This document shows, one piece after another, positions 14,018-19,818 of a stretch of 21,200 bases of DNA. The DNA is from Thiotrichaceae bacterium (lineage in GTDB: Bacteria > Pseudomonadota > Gammaproteobacteria > Thiotrichales > Thiotrichaceae). Below the pieces are notes generated by a model. It did no database searches. It was not told the DNA's origin and worked only from the letters and a program-made list of their open reading frames with translations. Position 1 is the first letter of the stretch, and each line of letters opens with the position of its first letter. The DNA is taken from positions 1-21,200 of the forward strand of contig JALWYT010000138.1 in assembly GCA_026992705.1 (NCBI GenBank). Reading direction: 5' to 3'. The position numbers were made by a program, and so were the translations under genes.

Positions 14018-14563
14018 TGATGCCTTTAATGGATGTAGTTCATCAGGCAGTGGCTTAAAAACCCATTTAACCACATTATTAACATAGTGTTGAGTAATGG
14101 ATTTGTCAGGGCGTTTTTTATGCTGAATTTCATAATGCCAAGCGGATACAATATTATCTCCTTCTGCTACGTTAATAACGTGCTCAAGTAACATCTTTGC
14201 TGCTGCCTTGATAGTTTCAGGCTTGGCATTCATAATTGCAGATGTGGCATCATGCACAATCACATTGCGAGAATCTTTTGCAGTATTTAGGGTTTCTAAG
14301 GTGTATTTTGATGGGTGAAACTCCTCTTTTAAGCGTCTCACACTATGCCCTAACATTTGGCTTAAAAACTTATCAGCATAGCTTTTCATCAAGGCTTCTT
14401 TGGAAAGGGGCAACTTCCCTGCTTTATGAGCCGTTGCTAAATCTAACCATACAATAGCCATTTTAAAATTTATTTCAAAATTTCGACATAAATACATTGC
14501 TCTACCTACAGTCGCTAGGTAGAGCTCAATATTTTTATCTTCTAAGCTAGTGTCAATCCACAT
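14012..14563 (-). CDS. Putative HEPN-domain protein
   Basis: This 183-residue, mainly helical protein is of no family I can name with certainty. The sequence D-S-R-N-V-I-V-H-D (Arg99, Asn100, His104) matches the Rx4-6H signature of HEPN domains, including the polar residue that usually follows the Arg. HEPN proteins are frequently metal-independent RNases in toxin-antitoxin, abortive-infection and CRISPR systems, but some are inactive. The helices before (about residues 10-35, with L-C-R-N-F-E-I-N-F-K) and after (about 115-135) fit a four-helix bundle. No antitoxin-like gene (for example MNT nucleotidyltransferase) is adjacent, and it is a single gene convergent with alr. The start ATG at 14563 has no near ribosome-binding site; AGAGG lies 17 bases upstream. 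Gene certain, function tentative. Confidence 0.8.
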   Translation of the reverse strand: MWIDTSLEDKNIELYLATVGRAMYLCRNFEINFKMAIVWLDLATAHKAGKLPLSKEALMKSYADKFLSQMLGHSVRRLKEEFHPSKYTLETLNTAKDSRNVIVHDATSAIMNAKPETIKAAAKMLLEHVINVAEGDNIVSAWHYEIQHKKRPDKSITQHYVNNVVKWVFKPLPDELHPLKASS

Positions 14564-14603
14564 TTTTGATTTATGTCAAACCTCTTTATTTTGTGATGCC
14601 AAC

Positions 14604-14639
14604 TATAACCTAACATCCGCATTTCATCTGAAGGTTATA
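14604..14639 (+). repeat. Inverted repeat upstream of the peroxidase gene
   Basis: TATAACCT (14604-14611) and AGGTTATA (14632-14639) are perfectly complementary with a 20-base spacer, and GGTTATA recurs at 14658-14664. This may be a regulator-binding site or a weak hairpin in the divergent region between the HEPN-like and peroxidase genes. Confidence 0.4.
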
Positions 14640-14746
14640 TGACAGAAGGGTTGAGTCGGTTATACCTGTAACTGCGTAAAATCAATTAACTTAAATTATC
14701 TGTTGTGAGTTCAGGATTTTAGTTAAGGTGATTACGCTCTGTCGTT

Positions 14747-14788
14747 CTTGTTTTATAAGGCTGAAATTGTGATTTCAGATAAAACAAG
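14747..14788 (+). promoter_or_regulatory. Long stem-loop in the 5' leader of the peroxidase gene
   Basis: CTTGTTTTAT (14747-14756) and CTGAAAT (14761-14767) pair without mismatch with ATTTCAG (14772-14778) and ATAAAACAAG (14779-14788). This makes a 17-bp stem with one AAGG bulge and a four-base loop. It ends 31 bases before the start codon. No T tract follows, so it is not a plain terminator and may control translation or mRNA stability. Confidence 0.65.
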
Positions 14789-14819
14789 GTGTCTCATTTT
14801 ATAAGTTATGGAGATTATT

Positions 14820-16568
14820 ATGTCGCAATTACCGACATCAGCTTCAGTAGTATTTGTTCCACAATCACCTCTTATTAGAGGTGGTGCGACAAATCCTCCT
14901 TTAGTGATAAATAATATATCGGCATTTAGTCATCAGGTGAACCAATTTAATCATAACTTAGGTCACTATGGTTATACACCGTTTATTCCTTATGGTTATC
15001 AACAGCCAAATCCATTGTTTTTGCAAGCAATATTTCATTTAATTCAACAGCTTATTACTGATTTGATTCAAAGTTTAGTACAATTGCAACCCCGTGAATA
15101 TGCAAGTCAAGATGGCTTTGGTAATAATCCTTTCTTCCCAAGTGTAGGACAAACCAATACATTGTTTTTGCGAACGTTTGAGCAAGATCCTAATCGTGCT
15201 ATTGGCGGTGCTACAGAGGTTAATTTACCTAATCCTCGAGTAATTAGTAATGCTATTTCGGCTCAAACGGAAAATACACAGAATCATAAAGGTTTGAGTG
15301 ATATGTTTTGGTTATGGGGGCAGTTTGTTGATCATGATATTAACTTAACTGAAACGGATCCATCATTACCTGCGAATATTGCTGTACCCAAAGGCGACCC
15401 AGTTTTTGATCCAAATAATACAGGTACACAAGAGATACCATTCCATCAGTCCAATGTTGTTATTGATGCTAATGGTAACACGCAGCATAAAAATAGTATT
15501 ACCGCATTTATTGATGCCTCTAATGTTTATGGTTCAACAGATGAAGTGACAAATCAGTTACGCTCTTTTTCTGGTGGTAAACTAAAAACTAGTGAAGGTA
15601 ATTTATTACCCATTGGTGAGGATGGCTTATTCCAAGCAGGTGATATTCGAGCCAATGTGCAATCAGGTTTGACTGCAATGCACACGATTTGGATGCGTGA
15701 GCATAATCGCATTGCCGATGAAATTGTAGCTCAAAATCCAAACCTATCGGATGAGCAAATTTTCCAAGAAGCTCGTAAACAAGTAACAGCTGAAATACAA
15801 GCAATTACTTTTAACGAATTTTTACCTGCTTTATTAGGTGAAGAAAACATCTCGCCCTATCGTGGCTACAACCCTAGTGTTAACCCACAAATTAGTGAAA
15901 CCTTTGCAACAGCTGCTTATCGATTTGGGCATTCCATGTTGTCAACTAATATGCCCCGGCTGGATGAGCAGGGAAATGAAATTCCAGAGGGTAATTTGCA
16001 ATTAAGGGATGTTTTCTTTAATAATGAACCAATTAAAGAGGCTGGAATTGATCCTATTTTAAGAGGTTTTGCAGCTCAGGTTGCTCAAGAAGCTGATCCA
16101 ATGATGATTGACGATGCTCGTAATATGCTATTTGGTCCTCCAGGCTCAGGAGGGCTTGATTTAGCTGCACTTAATATCCAGCGTGGGCGTGATCATGAAC
16201 TACCAAGTTATAATGATATTCGTGAAGCTCTAGGCTTAAGACGAATTACTAACTTTGATGATCCGATCTTCCAAGATGGTTACGGTAGCAAATTAGCTCA
16301 AGTCTATAATAGCCCTGATGAAATTGATGCTTGGGTTGGTGGTCTTGCAGAAAAACCTGTTGGAAATGCTTTAATGGGTGAAACTAATACTTTAATAATC
16401 AAAGATCAATTTGAGCGTCTACGTGATGGTGATCGCTTCTGGTATCAAAATGAATACTCAGGTACTCAGTTAGATTACTTAAATAATTTAACTTTATCTG
16501 ATGTTATTCGTCGTAATACGGATATTCAGAATATACAAGATCATGCAATGGTTGCCCCAAACTATTAG
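14820..16568 (+). CDS. Animal-type haem peroxidase (peroxidase-cyclooxygenase superfamily)
   Basis: The product oxidises halides or organic substrates with hydrogen peroxide, by family. Its 582 residues have a Gln/Asn-rich N-terminal region (about 1-110) and then a full peroxidase domain. G-Q-F-V-D-H-D carries Gln168, the haem-linking Asp171, distal His172 and calcium ligand Asp173. R-A-N-V-Q holds the distal Arg277, and M-R-E-H-N-R and A-A-Y-R-F-G-H-S (proximal His371) follow. L-N-I-Q-R-G-R-D-H and L-R-D-G-D-R-F-W-Y close the domain. At the position of the second haem-ester Glu in myeloperoxidase (R-S-S-E-M) this protein has Val280. No signal peptide and no RTX repeats are seen, so location is unclear. 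ATG 14820 is chosen over 14808 because TGGAG (14809-14813) lies six bases before it. It is a single-gene unit. Confidence 0.93.
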   Translation: MSQLPTSASVVFVPQSPLIRGGATNPPLVINNISAFSHQVNQFNHNLGHYGYTPFIPYGYQQPNPLFLQAIFHLIQQLITDLIQSLVQLQPREYASQDGFGNNPFFPSVGQTNTLFLRTFEQDPNRAIGGATEVNLPNPRVISNAISAQTENTQNHKGLSDMFWLWGQFVDHDINLTETDPSLPANIAVPKGDPVFDPNNTGTQEIPFHQSNVVIDANGNTQHKNSITAFIDASNVYGSTDEVTNQLRSFSGGKLKTSEGNLLPIGEDGLFQAGDIRANVQSGLTAMHTIWMREHNRIADEIVAQNPNLSDEQIFQEARKQVTAEIQAITFNEFLPALLGEENISPYRGYNPSVNPQISETFATAAYRFGHSMLSTNMPRLDEQGNEIPEGNLQLRDVFFNNEPIKEAGIDPILRGFAAQVAQEADPMMIDDARNMLFGPPGSGGLDLAALNIQRGRDHELPSYNDIREALGLRRITNFDDPIFQDGYGSKLAQVYNSPDEIDAWVGGLAEKPVGNALMGETNTLIIKDQFERLRDGDRFWYQNEYSGTQLDYLNNLTLSDVIRRNTDIQNIQDHAMVAPNY

Positions 16569-16576
16569 TAGTCATA

Positions 16577-16645
16577 AGACCTTTACACTATTCAAGATTA
16601 TAATAGATGAAGAGATTTGTTTATTATGCTTTTGTGTAGAGGTCT
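16577..16645 (+). repeat. Large inverted repeat after the peroxidase gene
   Basis: AGACCTTTACAC (16577-16588) pairs with GTGTAGAGGTCT (16634-16645), 12 positions with a single T-G wobble, around a 45-base loop. It begins nine bases after the stop codon. Without a T tract it is more likely an mRNA 3'-end stabiliser or a protein site than an intrinsic terminator. Confidence 0.55.
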
Positions 16646-16709
16646 CACTATAATTTAAATGTTATAGCAATAAGTTTGATAAAAAATAGAGAATCATTAA
16701 AAATACCTC

Positions 16710-16738
16710 TTGAGTCTAGTCAGTCTTTCCCCTAGAAT
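16710..16738 (+). promoter_or_regulatory. Promoter of rplM-rpsI
   Basis: TTGAGT (16710-16715, 4/6 including TTGA) and TAGAAT (16733-16738, 5/6) have an optimal 17-bp spacer. Transcription would start near 16745, giving a leader of about 90 bases. Confidence 0.7.
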
Positions 16739-16762
16739 ACCGTGCTCTTTAAATAATAAGAG

Positions 16763-16805
16763 GAAATATGTTTGTAACAATAATCGATTCTATCAAACAT
16801 ATTTC
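16763..16805 (+). promoter_or_regulatory. Stem-loop in the rplM leader, possible L13 autoregulatory site
   Basis: GAAATATGTTTG (16763-16774) and CAAACATATTTC (16794-16805) form a perfect 12-bp stem with a 19-base loop, starting about 18 bases after the predicted transcription start. Ribosomal-protein operons are often autoregulated through such leaders, and rplM is known to be so in E. coli. I cannot tell whether this is the L13 target. Confidence 0.5.
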
Positions 16806-16836
16806 TAAAACTTCTTTTGTTGGAGCTTGAAAGTAA

Positions 16837-17265
16837 ATGAAAACATTCAGTGCAAAACCTGCTGAAGTCAAGCGTGATTGGTTTGTCGTAGACGCGGACG
16901 GGAAAACATTAGGTCGTTTAGCGAGTGAAATTGCTCGACGTTTACGAGGTAAACATAAACCAGAATACACGCCACACGTCGATACGGGTGATTATATTGT
17001 TGTTATTAATGCCAAAAAAATACGTGTAACAGGTAATAAAGCAAAAGATAAAATGTATTATAAACATACTGGATACATTGGTAATTTAAAAGCAACTAAT
17101 TTTACCAAAATGATTCAAGAACACCCAGAGCGGGTTCTTAAACTTGCAGTAAAAGGTATGTTACCTAAAAACCCTTTAGGTCGTGCAATGTTTAAAAAAA
17201 TGAAGGTTTTCGCAGATAGTGAACATAATCATCAAGCACAACAACCACAAGTATTGGAAATTTAA
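16837..17265 (+). CDS. rplM: 50S ribosomal protein uL13
   Basis: uL13 is an early-assembling 50S protein. The 142-residue product begins M-K-T-F-S-A-K-P and carries W-F-V-V-D-A-D-G-K-T-L-G-R-L-A-S-E-I-A, the signature T-P-H-V-D-T-G-D-Y-I-V-V-I-N-A and K-G-M-L-P-K-N-P-L-G-R. Length and motifs are normal. GGAG lies 11 bases before ATG 16837. It is followed three bases later by rpsI, the usual pairing. Confidence 0.98.
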   Translation: MKTFSAKPAEVKRDWFVVDADGKTLGRLASEIARRLRGKHKPEYTPHVDTGDYIVVINAKKIRVTGNKAKDKMYYKHTGYIGNLKATNFTKMIQEHPERVLKLAVKGMLPKNPLGRAMFKKMKVFADSEHNHQAQQPQVLEI

Positions 17266-17268
17266 ATC

Positions 17269-17661
17269 ATGGCTGACATTCAATATTACGGAACAGGACG
17301 ACGTAAATCTTCATCTGCACGTGTATTCTTAAAAAGTGGTAGTGGTAATATCACGATTAATAAACGTCCTATTGATGAATTTTTTGGTCGTGAAACTTCT
17401 CGCATGATAGTTCGTCAACCGCTTGATACGGTTGGTATGAATGATAAATTTGATATCAACGTTACTGTTAAAGGTGGTGGTGCAAGTGGTCAAGCGGGTG
17501 CAATTCGACTTGGTATTGCAAGAGCATTACTCAAATATGATGAAGGCATGCGTACAGATTTAAAAGCACGAGGCTTATTAACTCGTGATGCTCGTAAAGT
17601 TGAGCGTAAAAAGGTTGGTTTACACAAAGCACGCCGTGCAACTCAATTTTCTAAGCGTTAA
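17269..17661 (+). CDS. rpsI: 30S ribosomal protein uS9
   Basis: uS9 contacts the P-site tRNA with its C-terminal tail. The 130-residue protein has Y-Y-G-T-G-R-R-K-S-S-S-A-R-V, G-G-G-A-S-G-Q-A-G-A-I-R-L-G-I-A-R-A-L and L-L-T-R-D-A-R-K-V-E-R-K-K. It ends Q-F-S-K-R, the conserved tail that reaches the decoding centre. It is the second gene of the operon and a terminator follows 32 bases later. Confidence 0.98.
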   Translation: MADIQYYGTGRRKSSSARVFLKSGSGNITINKRPIDEFFGRETSRMIVRQPLDTVGMNDKFDINVTVKGGGASGQAGAIRLGIARALLKYDEGMRTDLKARGLLTRDARKVERKKVGLHKARRATQFSKR

Positions 17662-17693
17662 AGTTTTTTACAATTCTCCTTTTTTATTTTAAG

Positions 17694-17727
17694 CCACTAC
17701 ATATTTGTGATATGTAGTGGTTTTTTT
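17694..17727 (+). terminator. Intrinsic terminator after rpsI
   Basis: CCACTACATAT (17694-17704) pairs perfectly with ATATGTAGTGG (17710-17720), with a five-base loop and seven T after it. Confidence 0.93.
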
Positions 17728-17822
17728 GTGTTTAAGAAAATACATAATCTGTTTGGAGTAGTGCCGTGATACAAGGAATAGTGAATAACTTGTTACTACT
17801 AAGATCAAAAAAATAATAGAAA

Positions 17823-17836
17823 ATGATGTATATCAA
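17823..17836 (+). promoter_or_regulatory. Upstream FNR/ANR-type box
   Basis: ATGAT-GTAT-ATCAA matches the FNR consensus TTGAT-N4-ATCAA at nine of ten defined positions. Its centre is 28 bp upstream of a second, equally good box. Confidence 0.5.
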
Positions 17837-17850
17837 CTAAAAATAACTTG

Positions 17851-17864
17851 TTGATTGTCTTCAA
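17851..17864 (+). promoter_or_regulatory. Promoter-proximal FNR/ANR-type box
   Basis: TTGAT-TGTC-TTCAA matches TTGAT-N4-ATCAA at nine of ten positions. If the -10 is TATTAT at 17888-17893, transcription starts near 17899-17900 and this box is centred at about -42. That is the position of FNR in class II activated promoters, where it stands in for a -35 element. Confidence 0.55.
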
Positions 17865-17866
17865 TA

Positions 17867-17884
17867 AATACTAGTTCTAGTATT
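17867..17884. promoter_or_regulatory. Perfect 18-bp palindrome over the core promoter of the first small membrane-protein gene
   Basis: AATACTAG-TT-CTAGTATT is a perfect inverted repeat with a two-base centre. It lies between the proximal FNR-type box and the predicted -10, so a protein bound here would block RNA polymerase. It is therefore a candidate operator. Confidence 0.5.
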
Positions 17885-17887
17885 AAG

Positions 17888-17893
17888 TATTAT
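17888..17893 (+). promoter_or_regulatory. -10 element for the first small membrane-protein gene
   Basis: TATTAT matches TATAAT at five of six positions. No -35 sequence is present, and the FNR-type box at 17851-17864 occupies that position. The leader would be about 25 bases, with AAGGAG at 17911-17916. Confidence 0.45.
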
Positions 17894-17923
17894 CATAGTA
17901 TGAAATATTAAAGGAGTATCAAT

Positions 17924-18019
17924 ATGCTTGATTTTAAATATGGTTTTCCAATGTTCCTTATTTGGAGCTTAGTGGCTTGGGGTTGGTTTTGCTTCTTTAC
18001 CGTTGTATTTTTTGGATGA
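17924..18019 (+). CDS. 31-residue single-span membrane protein (paralogue 1)
   Basis: The ATG has an excellent AAGGAG ribosome-binding site seven bases upstream. The product starts M-L-D-F-K-Y-G, followed by one hydrophobic helix (about residues 8-30) rich in Trp and Phe, W-S-L-V-A-W-G-W-F. It ends F-F-T-V-V-F-F-G without a soluble tail. A second gene 180 bases downstream encodes a protein with 18 of 31 residues identical, many of the changes conservative, so the pair is surely coding. The short charged N terminus (Asp3, Lys5) and aromatic helix are reminiscent of the tiny accessory subunits of terminal oxidases (CydX, CcoM, CcoQ types), but it is none of those by sequence. FNR-type sites upstream suggest low-oxygen expression. 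Function unknown. Confidence 0.78.
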   Translation: MLDFKYGFPMFLIWSLVAWGWFCFFTVVFFG

Positions 18020-18051
18020 GTGAGTAAGTATTCAGCATAGATAGTAAGAAA

Positions 18052-18119
18052 TATTAGATCATTTTACTATTTCCGTATGAATTTTATTTCAAAAAAATAA
18101 TAAATAGTTGTATTAGATC
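18052..18119 (+). repeat. Short direct repeat between the two small membrane-protein genes
   Basis: TATTAGATC occurs at 18052-18060 and again at 18111-18119, 59 bases apart. The rest of this gap is AT-rich without further structure. No clear promoter for the second gene is visible: TTGAAT at 18125-18130 lacks a good -10. Confidence 0.3.
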
Positions 18120-18156
18120 GCTACTTGAATTATTTCTTTAAGTTAAGTAACCTATT

Positions 18157-18199
18157 CTACCCCAACTATTTAATAACTGATGTAGGGTAGGGTAGGGTA
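18157..18199 (+). promoter_or_regulatory. Possible ribosome-binding-site hairpin before the second small membrane-protein gene
   Basis: CTACCCC (18157-18163) can pair with any of three tandem TAGGG units (18183-18197) that run up to the ATG at 18199 and include the only purine-rich ribosome-binding sequence. Pairing with the nearest copy would hide the site, and pairing with the first would leave it open. This is inferred from complementarity only. Confidence 0.4.
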
Positions 18200-18294
18200 T
18201 GTTTGATTTCAAATACGGTATTGTGATGAAAATCGTTTGGGCATTAATTGCCTTTGCATGGTTTAATTTTTTCACGGTTATTTTCTTTATGTAA
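18199..18294 (+). CDS. 31-residue single-span membrane protein (paralogue 2)
   Basis: The product has the same length and plan as the one at 17924-18019. The start is M-F-D-F-K-Y-G, a single helix holds I-V-W-A-L-I-A-F-A-W-F-N, and the end is F-F-T-V-I-F-F-M. Shared residues include D3-F4-K5-Y6-G7, M10, W14, L16, A18, W21, F22 and F24-T26-V27-F29-F30. The conserved Trp/Phe face suggests packing against another membrane protein or a cofactor. The unusual AGGGTAGGG repeat just before the ATG must serve as ribosome-binding site. A strong bidirectional terminator follows 27 bases after the stop, so the two small genes form a closed unit behind rpsI. The family is not recognised. Confidence 0.76.
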   Translation: MFDFKYGIVMKIVWALIAFAWFNFFTVIFFM

Positions 18295-18321
18295 GCCTGA
18301 TTAAGCTTTTTCATCGTTTAT

Positions 18322-18348
18322 AAAAACCACCGATAAGGTGGTTTTTTT
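18322..18348. terminator. Bidirectional intrinsic terminator
   Basis: AAAAACCACC (18322-18331) pairs with GGTGGTTTTT (18337-18346) around GATAA. T tracts follow on the + strand (seven T), and five T lie on the - strand. It serves the small membrane-protein genes from the left and the CDF transporter gene from the right. Confidence 0.92.
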
Positions 18349-18370
18349 ATGCCTATTGTGAATTAATAAG

Positions 18371-19315
18371 CTAAATTTTCTCCATATTGGCTTTCTGAGT
18401 AACAAAGTGTTGGTGAGATTCTGCTTCAATAAATACACGTTTTACATCTGGAAGTTGTTTTTTTATAAGACTATCAAGTCGTGCAATCGTGCTTTCTACA
18501 TCGTTTGATGTAATATTCTCTTTAAAATCTGCACTAATATTAACTAGAATATAATTTGGTCCCATGTGCAGAGTTAATACTTCATTGATACATTCAATAG
18601 CATCTATAGTATTAATAATGTCGTGAATTGTATCAACAATAACTTGATTCGCACTTTCGCCAATGAGTAAACCTTTAGTTTCAATTGCCATCCATATTGC
18701 TGTTATAGCAAGAATAACACCAATAATTATAGATGCAATACCATCGAATATAGGATTTCCTGTAATCTGTGCTAAAGATATTCCAATTAGGGCAATGATT
18801 AGCCCAAGCATTGCTGCACTATCTTCGAATAAAACAACAAACATTGAAGGATCTTTACCCTGCTGAATAGCCTCGAAGTAACCTAGTTTACCTTTATATG
18901 CTTTGAATTCTTTTGCTGCAAAAAATAGTGCTCCTCCTTCAAATATAATAGCGAGACTAAGAACGATATAATTAATTAATGGATCATTGATTTCAGTAGG
19001 GTGTAAAATATGGTGATAGCCTTCATACAAAGAGATGCCTGCACCTAAAGCAAAAATCAAAATGGCAACAATAAAACTCCAGAAATAAATCTCCTTGCCA
19101 TAGCCATAGGGGAAATATTTATCAGCAGGGCGACTTGCTTGCTTTAGCCCGTATAACAATAGGAATTGATTACCTGTATCCACTAGCGAGTGAATACCCT
19201 CAGATAACATTGCCGAGCTTCCCGTCATTGCCGATGCAATAAATTTTGTGATCGCAATCAATGAGTTTCCAGCGAGTGCGGCAAAAATAACTTTTTTTGA
19301 AGATGATGCAGACAT
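18371..19315 (-). CDS. Cation diffusion facilitator (CDF) family transporter
   Basis: CDF proteins export divalent metals (Zn, Co, Fe, Mn) from the cytoplasm by proton antiport. The 314-residue protein has about six membrane spans in residues 9-225 and a cytoplasmic C-terminal metal-binding domain (about 230-305). The second span carries S-E-G-I-H-S-L-V-D-T (His42, Asp46) and the later span F-E-D-S-A-A-M-L-G (Glu164, Asp165). The F-P-Y-G-Y-G-K-E motif and the H-Asp/Glu-Asp arrangement resemble the SLC30A9-like branch more than ZitB or FieF. The metal cannot be decided. The ATG at 19315 lacks a clear ribosome-binding site. It is 26 bases downstream of the 158-residue protein gene, and a terminator ends it at 18322-18348. 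Confidence 0.93.
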   Translation of the reverse strand: MSASSSKKVIFAALAGNSLIAITKFIASAMTGSSAMLSEGIHSLVDTGNQFLLLYGLKQASRPADKYFPYGYGKEIYFWSFIVAILIFALGAGISLYEGYHHILHPTEINDPLINYIVLSLAIIFEGGALFFAAKEFKAYKGKLGYFEAIQQGKDPSMFVVLFEDSAAMLGLIIALIGISLAQITGNPIFDGIASIIIGVILAITAIWMAIETKGLLIGESANQVIVDTIHDIINTIDAIECINEVLTLHMGPNYILVNISADFKENITSNDVESTIARLDSLIKKQLPDVKRVFIEAESHQHFVTQKANMEKI

Positions 19316-19341
19316 AGTAAAGAAAAATTGTATTGTTGAAA

Positions 19342-19818
19342 TTAAATAGGCGTAGAAACAACTAAAACACCACGTTTAGTACGTGAATTATAAATTAAAT
19401 TGAGTATACTTTTCCCATCCTGACCAGTGAAATAAGTTTTTGTACCTAGATCAGCATGCCACCAGCTAGCAGGAGGCATATTTTGATGAAAAACTGTATT
19501 TAAAACCTCTTCTGATAAATCTTTTTGTTTTAATTTATGTATATGGATGAATCTTTGCATGGGCTTACGAGTTGTGCGAAAAGAAAACCATACGGTTTTA
19601 GCCTGAGCTGTTTGTTTATGAATAGCGTGAGCATCGCTAATATTAGCATCAGGTGATTGAAATATCCCCGCTAAGGCTTGAGCAACCTCTTCAGATTTTG
19701 CGGTACGGACCTCTTCATCAGATTTGGGCAAATAATTAATTATATGAGGGGATATCGCTGAAATAAAACCAAAGAGGATAACAAGACCCATTAAAATTTG
19801 CAGGCTATATTTTTTCAT
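19342..19818 (-). CDS. Unidentified 158-residue membrane-anchored protein
   Basis: I do not recognise this protein. The N terminus is a signal anchor or uncleaved signal (M-K-K-Y-S-L-Q, then a hydrophobic stretch at about residues 8-24), placing the remaining roughly 130 residues in the periplasm. The soluble part has an Ala/Glu-rich helical stretch (about 35-55) and a C-terminal beta-like region with W-F-S-F-R-T-T-R-K, P-A-S-W-W-H-A-D-L-G and R-G-V-L-V-V-S-T-P. Its ATG overlaps the tatD stop (ATGA), so translation is coupled. There are no Cys residues, so it is not a lipoprotein. Confidence 0.82.
   Translation of the reverse strand: MKKYSLQILMGLVILFGFISAISPHIINYLPKSDEEVRTAKSEEVAQALAGIFQSPDANISDAHAIHKQTAQAKTVWFSFRTTRKPMQRFIHIHKLKQKDLSEEVLNTVFHQNMPPASWWHADLGTKTYFTGQDGKSILNLIYNSRTKRGVLVVSTPI

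Noticed and set aside
17867..17884. TrpR operator
   Set aside because: The CTAG half-sites are two bases closer than in the TrpR consensus and there is no trp gene nearby.
18183..18199. G-quadruplex or telomere-like repeat
   Set aside because: Only three GGG runs are present, one short of an intramolecular quadruplex; pairing with the upstream C tract is a simpler idea.
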